10,703 bases of DNA, taken from the NCBI GenBank assembly GCA_012735285.1, contig JAAYHT010000014.1, positions 1-10,703 of the forward strand, given 5' to 3'. The translations under genes and the position numbers were made by a program. Each line of letters opens with the position of its first letter. Within the stretch, counting starts at the first letter, position 1. This DNA comes from Clostridiales bacterium (lineage in GTDB: Bacteria > Bacillota > Clostridia > Peptostreptococcales > Anaerovoracaceae). This document shows, one piece after another, positions 6,487-10,703 of the stretch. Below the pieces are notes generated by a model. The model ran no database searches and was not told the DNA's origin. It saw only the letters and a list, made by a program, of their open reading frames with translations.

Positions 6487-7317
6487 ATGAAAACAAAACA
6501 CATCAACCTGTTTTTCCCTCAGTGGCAGGGAGCAGGAGGCAAAGAATTACTTAAAGGCGCAATTGAGATAAGGGAGAAATATATAAAAGATGATTATAGC
6601 TTTATAGAAATCCCAGTTGACGATGAGGATATAGATCAAGTCATTAACAACATTTTCGGTTATGATAAAATCCTCAAACAGTTGAAATATGCAAATAAAT
6701 TAGTGACTGAACAAAATCCCGACACGATTTTCACAGTAGGTGGAGGCTGTGATGTTGAGCTTATTCCCGTCTCTTATATAAACAATAAGCTTAAGGGAGA
6801 TATGACGGTAATATGGTTAGATGCCCATGGAGATTTAAATACTCCTGAATCATCTCCTAGCAAATTGTTTCATGGAATGCCTTTGAGGACCCTGCTAGGT
6901 GATGGGGATGATGAAATTGTTAATACTACATTTTCAAAACTTTCAACTAATCAACTTGTATTGATTGGTCAAAGGGATCTGGATGATCCTGAGAAGGATT
7001 ATATTAACGAACACAAAATAGACCTAATAACTGTTGAAGAAGCAATTAGCAACATAGATAAAACTATAGAAAGAATTAAATCAAAGGGTTCAAAGGATAT
7101 CTATGTGCATATTGATTTAGATGTACTTGATCTTAAAGAATTTCCTTATGTGATGGTTCCATCCCCAGGGGGGATAAAAATAAAGGTGTTTATGGAGCTA
7201 TTGAAACAATTAAGGAACAATTTCAATATAGTAGGGTTGAGCTTACTGGAATTTGCCCCATCGGCTGGAGAAGAAATGGAGATATTGTCTGAGATAATAT
7301 CGATGGGAGCTGTTTAA
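6487..7317 (+). CDS. Arginase/agmatinase-family hydrolase, substrate unknown
   Basis: The ureohydrolase family uses two manganese ions to hydrolyse guanidino groups (arginine, agmatine, formiminoglutamate, guanidinobutyrate). At 276 aa it is slightly shorter than typical. Visible motifs: DAHGDLN (D112, H114, D116), HGMP (H129), HIDLDVLD (D210, D212) and LLEFAPS (E255). The first motif, usually GGDHS with a metal-binding His, is GGGCD here (G85-D89), so His is replaced by Cys (C88). The usual DP after the DxDxxD motif is DL. From memory, some Firmicute members of the family have GGDC there, so a Cys-ligand subgroup exists, but its substrate is not clear to me. The other metal ligands are intact, so activity is likely although arginase itself should not be assumed. 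Start is ATG 6487 with GGAGAG upstream. It appears monocistronic. Confidence 0.85.
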   Translation: MKTKHINLFFPQWQGAGGKELLKGAIEIREKYIKDDYSFIEIPVDDEDIDQVINNIFGYDKILKQLKYANKLVTEQNPDTIFTVGGGCDVELIPVSYINNKLKGDMTVIWLDAHGDLNTPESSPSKLFHGMPLRTLLGDGDDEIVNTTFSKLSTNQLVLIGQRDLDDPEKDYINEHKIDLITVEEAISNIDKTIERIKSKGSKDIYVHIDLDVLDLKEFPYVMVPSPGGIKIKVFMELLKQLRNNFNIVGLSLLEFAPSAGEEMEILSEIISMGAV

Positions 7318-7327
7318 TGGACATTGC

Positions 7328-7373
7328 AATGGAAAAATCGCAAATAAAAGTAAAAATACAGCAATTTTCCATT
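7328..7373 (+). terminator. Weak hairpin after the arginase-family gene
   Basis: AATGGAAAA (7328-7336) pairs with TTTTCCATT (7365-7373), extendable by GC with one bulge, around a 28-base AT-rich loop. No clean U run follows (CTATTTAATTTC), so it may be a poor terminator, an RNA-stabilising 3' structure, or chance. Confidence 0.3.
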
Positions 7374-7401
7374 TGCTATTTAATTTCATATGTGCTAGAA
7401 T
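7373..7401 (+). promoter_or_regulatory. Probable promoter of the HD-GYP gene
   Basis: TTGCTA (7373-7378), a 17-base spacer, and an extended -10, TGC-TAGAAT (TAGAAT 7396-7401). The leader to the ATG at 7514 would be about 105 bases and AT-rich. I find no c-di-GMP riboswitch in it. Confidence 0.45.
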
Positions 7402-7513
7402 GGTAAACGCTTGCCTGTGATATTTTGGAATTTATTTGCATAAATATACATCAAAATTTTTTGTTTAACTCTGAATAGGCAAAAAATTTAAAGTAAAGGA
7501 TTGATTTGTAATA

Positions 7514-8410
7514 ATGGTAAAAAGTTTTATAGAAAGACATCCAAGTTTCTTTGCTAAAAAGACAACTGGTTTTTATACAAAAAAGAATATTTATAACAAA
7601 AATGGAATGCTGCTATTAAGGGAAGGCCAGAGGGTTTCATCTAGTACCTTGGAGAAACTTGTAAGGCTTGAGAACTTCGGGCTTGAGATAATTAGTGAAG
7701 AGGATGTATTTATTCCCAAAGGCTATACATTAGATTCAAATAAAATACATAAGGATATTCATACTCCTATTACCAAGGATTTCGAACAAAAGATGAATAT
7801 CCGCAACAAAGAAATATTGGAAAAACCAAACATGGTTTTAAGCGATATTATTTTTGAATCTAAGGATGAGCCCTGGTGGATCTATATTAACGCCTTGGCC
7901 AATTACGTCAGATGGATATATACACATTCTATAGACGTTGCCATAATCTCTATGATGATGGCTGAAAGGCTGGGTTATAGTGATGAAGAACTCTATAACC
8001 TAGGTCTTGCAGCTCTCTTGCATGATGTGGGCAAGCTATTAGTACCCAAAAATATAATAGAGAAACCTGAGGCCCTGGATGAGGTGGAAAGAGAATGCAT
8101 GAGGCAGCACTGCGAGTTGGGTCTAAGCTCTCTTGAAACATTTAATATTCCAAAGGAATTTACTGATATAATCATGCAGCACCATGAGAGACTTGATGGA
8201 AGCGGATATCCAAAAGGATTGAAGGGAAAAGAAATATCCTATAATGCTCAGATAGCAATGGTAGCGGATAGTATTAATGCCATTACATCCCACCGTCCTT
8301 ACAGGGATGCAATAGATATAGAGACTGCATTTAGAATGCTAAGAGAAGATAGTGATAGATATCCTCTCGAGTTAGTCCTTTTGTTGGAGAGAATACTTAA
8401 AGATGAATGA
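7514..8410 (+). CDS. HD-GYP domain protein, probable cyclic-di-GMP phosphodiesterase
   Basis: HD-GYP proteins hydrolyse cyclic di-GMP (some act on cGAMP) at a di- or tri-iron centre in the cytoplasm. This 298-aa protein has an N-terminal region (about 1-110) with the YNKNGMLLLREGQRVSS stretch often found ahead of HD-GYP domains, then a complete catalytic domain: THS (H138), LLHDVGK (H170, D171), RQH (H199), QHHERLDGSGYPKGL (H223, H224, G231-Y232-P233) and the C-terminal AMVADSINAITSHRPYR. All expected metal-binding residues appear present, so an active enzyme is likely. There is no membrane helix and no receiver or PAS domain, so its input is unclear. The ATG at 7514 has only a weak AAAGGA (7495-7500) at long spacing, suggesting low translation. 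It is monocistronic, between a promoter at 7373 and a strong terminator at 8441. Confidence 0.92.
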   Translation: MVKSFIERHPSFFAKKTTGFYTKKNIYNKNGMLLLREGQRVSSSTLEKLVRLENFGLEIISEEDVFIPKGYTLDSNKIHKDIHTPITKDFEQKMNIRNKEILEKPNMVLSDIIFESKDEPWWIYINALANYVRWIYTHSIDVAIISMMMAERLGYSDEELYNLGLAALLHDVGKLLVPKNIIEKPEALDEVERECMRQHCELGLSSLETFNIPKEFTDIIMQHHERLDGSGYPKGLKGKEISYNAQIAMVADSINAITSHRPYRDAIDIETAFRMLREDSDRYPLELVLLLERILKDE

Positions 8411-8440
8411 TAAGTGTTAATTAGAATATTTAAGCACCTG

Positions 8441-8470
8441 AAGAGCAAAATGGCATTTTTGCTCTTTTTT
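8441..8470 (+). terminator. Intrinsic terminator of the HD-GYP gene
   Basis: AAGAGCAAAA (8441-8450) pairs perfectly with TTTTGCTCTT (8457-8466) around a 6-base loop, and four further T residues follow. It lies 30 bases after the stop codon. Confidence 0.9.
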
Positions 8471-8510
8471 ACTTGTGAATAATTATAAATATATACTTTT
8501 TTATATAGTA

Positions 8511-8520
8511 ATCAGCTGAT
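8511..8520. promoter_or_regulatory. Palindrome upstream of threonine synthase
   Basis: ATCAGCTGAT is a perfect 10-bp palindrome in the AT-rich region before thrC. It could be a binding site for a dimeric regulator, but a palindrome this short can arise by chance. Confidence 0.25.
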
Positions 8521-8524
8521 ATAT

Positions 8525-8551
8525 TTGTTAATATATTAAAGGTGTTATTAA
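8525..8551 (+). promoter_or_regulatory. Tentative promoter of threonine synthase
   Basis: TTGTTA (8525-8530), a 15-base spacer and TATTAA (8546-8551) with an extended TGT. It would give a leader under 25 bases holding GGAG. The short spacer and imperfect boxes make this weak. No T-box or attenuator is visible. Confidence 0.3.
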
Positions 8552-8575
8552 TCTAAAGAAATGGAGTGTTTAGGT

Positions 8576-10051
8576 ATGAAATACAAGAGTACAAGGGGAA
8601 GCAAAAATTTGATGAGCTCTGCTCAGGCAATTATAAAAGGAATAGCAGAGGATAGAGGATTATATGTACCTGAGAGGATTCCTGAATTAGGTATAGATAT
8701 CAGCAAACTTAGGGGTCTGGATTATAGGCAGGTAGCTTCTCATGTACTCCCTAAGTTCTTGGATGATTTTACTGAGGAAGAGTTAAAACATTGTATATAT
8801 AATGCATATGATTCAAAATTTGAGGCTGAAGAAGTGGTTCCTGTAAAGAAGGGCAATGATGCATATTTTATCGAACTCTATCACGGTAAAACAGCAGCTT
8901 TTAAGGATATGGCCCTATCAATCCTTCCATATCTTTTGACTACTGCTATGAAAAAAGAGAAGGAAGATAAGAAGATCGCAATCCTTACAGCTACTTCTGG
9001 AGATACGGGTAAAGCCGCCTTGGAGGGCTTTGCTGACGTACCAAATACGGAAATAATAGTGTTCTTTCCCAACAAGGGAGTTAGCCAGGTACAGGCAAGG
9101 CAAATGGTGACCCAGGAAGGAAAGAATACTCATGTATTCGCTATCGAAGGGAACTTTGATGATGCTCAGTCAGGTGTAAAGAAGATCTTTAACGATAGCG
9201 ATATTGCAGATGAGCTGGCAAAGAAAGGCTATAAATTATCTTCAGCTAATTCGATTAACATAGGAAGACTTGTTCCTCAAGTAGTCTACTATGTATGGTC
9301 ATATGTAAAGCTATTAGAAGAAGGCGTAATCAATCCCGGAGATAAGATTAATATAACTGTGCCGACGGGTAACTTTGGAAATATATTAGCAGCCTACTAT
9401 GCTAAGAAGATGGGTATCCCGGTTAACAAGCTTATCTGTGCTTCGAATAAAAACAAGGTATTGACAGACTTCTTTAACACAGGGGTTTATGATATAAATC
9501 GTGAATTCTATTTAACCAGTTCTCCTTCAATGGATATCCTGATTTCCAGCAACCTTGAACGCTTGCTGTATCATTTATCAGGAGAGAACGGAGAAGAAGT
9601 ATCTAAATTAATGACTTCACTTGAAAAAGACAAGAGATATGAAGTAAGCGACAAAATCAAAGAGGGACTATCTGATTTCTATGGTGGCTTTGCAGATGAG
9701 GAGGAAACCATGGAAACTATAGGTAAGATGTATAAGGAGCATGGTTATCTGATTGATACTCATACAGCGGTAGGATATAAAGTTTATCAGGATTATAAAA
9801 AGCAAACAGGGGATCAAACTCCTACTGTGATAGCTGCTACTGCAAGCGCCTATAAATTTGCAGATAGTGTTGCTGGTGCAATTGGTTTAGGTAAAGAGGA
9901 AGATGGCTTTAAATATATTAATTCTTTGCATAAAGAGACAGGAGTAAGGATACCATCTGGGCTTAAAGATTTAGAACAAAAGGAAATTATACACAAAACC
10001 GTATTAGAAAAAGAACAGATGGCATCAGCAGTTATTAAAGTGCTTAAATAA
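8576..10051 (+). CDS. thrC: Threonine synthase
   Basis: This PLP-dependent enzyme converts O-phospho-homoserine to threonine and phosphate, the last step of threonine synthesis. The product (491 aa) has the hallmark N-terminus MKYKSTRG, the PLP lysine in HGKTAAFKDMALS (K110), the ATSGDTGKAALEGF loop, FFPNKGVSQVQARQM, and NSINIGRLVPQ followed by the TGNFGNILAAYYAKKMG phosphate/PLP region. Length fits the 450-500 aa class of threonine synthases. I start at ATG 8576 because GGAG (8563-8566) lies 9 bases upstream and family members begin with this sequence. The in-frame ATG at 8561 would overlap that ribosome site. The gene stands alone, without hom or thrB beside it. No clear terminator separates it from rnfC, but rnfC has its own promoter-like site. 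Confidence 0.96.
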   Translation: MKYKSTRGSKNLMSSAQAIIKGIAEDRGLYVPERIPELGIDISKLRGLDYRQVASHVLPKFLDDFTEEELKHCIYNAYDSKFEAEEVVPVKKGNDAYFIELYHGKTAAFKDMALSILPYLLTTAMKKEKEDKKIAILTATSGDTGKAALEGFADVPNTEIIVFFPNKGVSQVQARQMVTQEGKNTHVFAIEGNFDDAQSGVKKIFNDSDIADELAKKGYKLSSANSINIGRLVPQVVYYVWSYVKLLEEGVINPGDKINITVPTGNFGNILAAYYAKKMGIPVNKLICASNKNKVLTDFFNTGVYDINREFYLTSSPSMDILISSNLERLLYHLSGENGEEVSKLMTSLEKDKRYEVSDKIKEGLSDFYGGFADEEETMETIGKMYKEHGYLIDTHTAVGYKVYQDYKKQTGDQTPTVIAATASAYKFADSVAGAIGLGKEEDGFKYINSLHKETGVRIPSGLKDLEQKEIIHKTVLEKEQMASAVIKVLK

Positions 10052-10106
10052 TTCGGTTTTTCTTACAGAAAACAACAAAATCTATTATAATATTATGTTT
10101 TTTTTG

Positions 10107-10115
10107 TGATATAAT
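10107..10115 (+). promoter_or_regulatory. Extended -10 promoter upstream of rnfC
   Basis: TGA-TATAAT (TATAAT 10110-10115) forms an extended -10 without a good -35. A second TATAAT lies at 10086-10091. The leader to ATG 10176 would be about 55 bases and includes a small hairpin GATTCT/AGAGTC. Confidence 0.5.
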
Positions 10116-10175
10116 GGCTAAGGTGATTCTTCAAAGAGTCTTGATAATAAATAAATATAAAGAGAGTGATATAGT

Positions 10176-10703
10176 ATGAGCATTTTTAGTAAGCATTTAC
10201 CAGCAGTTAAGGTTAAGCACCACAAGAATACGGAGAATTGTGCTACCGAAAAGATGCCCCTACCAGATAAGGTATATATCTCTATGGTACAGCATATCGG
10301 TGCTCCGTGTCAGCCTAAGGTGAAGGTTGGAGATTCGGTGAAAGTAGGACAGGTAATCGGTGACACAGACGCTTTTGTTAGTGCGCCAATTCATTCAAGC
10401 GTCTCGGGTACGGTTACGTCAATTGACCAGAAGATGACCATGATGGGTATATGGGATCCAGTTATAACCATCGAGCTTGACAAACACCAGGAGTTTGTTG
10501 AAGGTCTAGAACCTCCTAAGATAACCGATAGGGAAAGCTTTATTAAAGCGGTCAGGGATTCCGGCCTTGTAGGTCTTGGAGGAGCTGCCTTTCCGACACA
10601 CGTTAAGTTCAGCCCTAAGAATCTCGAAGAGGTTGACACTTTAATAATTAACGGTGCGGAATGCGAACCATATATCACTTCCGACTATAGGACTATGATA
10701 GAA
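10176..10703 (+). CDS. rnfC: RnfC, electron transport complex subunit C (N-terminal part, cut by window end)
   Basis: RnfC is the peripheral NADH-binding subunit of the Rnf complex, which couples ferredoxin:NAD electron transfer to sodium or proton export in many anaerobes. The frame is open from ATG 10176 to the window end (176 codons). It contains QHIGAPCQPKVKVGD, a barrel-like domain with APIHSSVSGTV, then SGLVGLGGAAFPTHVK and INGAECEPYIT, the conserved start of the flavin/NADH-binding domain shared with NuoF-type proteins. The 4Fe-4S motifs lie further C-terminal and are outside the window. An AGAGAG ribosome site lies at 10161-10166. The usual clostridial order is rnfCDGEAB, so rnfD is expected next. 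Confidence 0.93.
   Translation, partial: MSIFSKHLPAVKVKHHKNTENCATEKMPLPDKVYISMVQHIGAPCQPKVKVGDSVKVGQVIGDTDAFVSAPIHSSVSGTVTSIDQKMTMMGIWDPVITIELDKHQEFVEGLEPPKITDRESFIKAVRDSGLVGLGGAAFPTHVKFSPKNLEEVDTLIINGAECEPYITSDYRTMIE

Noticed and set aside
7401..7415. Sigma-54-like site TGG...TTGC upstream of the HD-GYP gene
   Set aside because: The GG and GC are 9 bases apart instead of 10 and the central bases do not fit the consensus.
7402..7513. Cyclic-di-GMP riboswitch in the HD-GYP leader
   Set aside because: The leader is AT-rich and lacks the conserved GEMM core and tetraloop-receptor elements.
8471..8575. T-box or attenuator controlling threonine synthase
   Set aside because: No T-box core sequence, no terminator/antiterminator pair and no Thr-rich leader peptide were found in the short upstream region.
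10391..10678. 95-aa minus-strand ORF at the right end
   Set aside because: It lies wholly antisense to the conserved rnfC reading frame.
1..10703. CRISPR array, tRNA, rRNA, insertion sequence or phage genes
   Set aside because: No regularly spaced repeats, tRNA-like cloverleaf, transposase, integrase or terminal inverted repeats were seen in reading the window.

Overview
The window reads as a stretch of chromosome from an AT-rich, spore-forming, anaerobic member of the Clostridia. The support is a SpoIIE-type sporulation phosphatase, strong GGAGG ribosome binding sites, intrinsic terminators and the start of an Rnf complex operon (rnfC). A spore-type LysM protein fits as well. The species cannot be named from the sequence alone.

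Layout. (1) Positions 3-1679, plus strand: a SpoIIE-like membrane phosphatase. Its reading frame runs back to the left edge but is broken by an in-frame TGA at 33-35, and its central regulatory region is very short. (2) Positions 1686-5931, plus strand: a promoter and three tightly packed genes. Two are ABC exporter half-transporters that form an asymmetric heterodimer with one degenerate ATP site. The third is an unrecognised small membrane protein. (3) Positions 5949-6414, minus strand: a compact island between plus-strand genes. It holds a 67-aa LysM protein with its own terminator and a 30-aa Arg/Cys-rich microprotein at 5972-6064. The microprotein has its own sigma-K-like promoter, a strong ribosome binding site and a terminator. 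(4) Positions 6426-7317: an arginase-family hydrolase with its own promoter and an altered first metal-binding motif. (5) Positions 7373-8470: an HD-GYP cyclic-di-GMP phosphodiesterase with promoter and terminator. (6) Positions 8576-10051: threonine synthase. (7) Position 10176 to the right edge: the N-terminal third or so of RnfC, the first visible gene of an Rnf ion-translocating ferredoxin:NAD oxidoreductase.

The genes are a mosaic of independent units, not one pathway. The possible common thread is sporulation: a SpoIIE relative on the left, and a minus-strand pair whose products look like spore coat or cortex components. The microprotein has a C-x-R period of three residues and a promoter resembling the mother-cell late sigma factor consensus. 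It is the most novel item here and is the kind of gene automated annotation usually misses.
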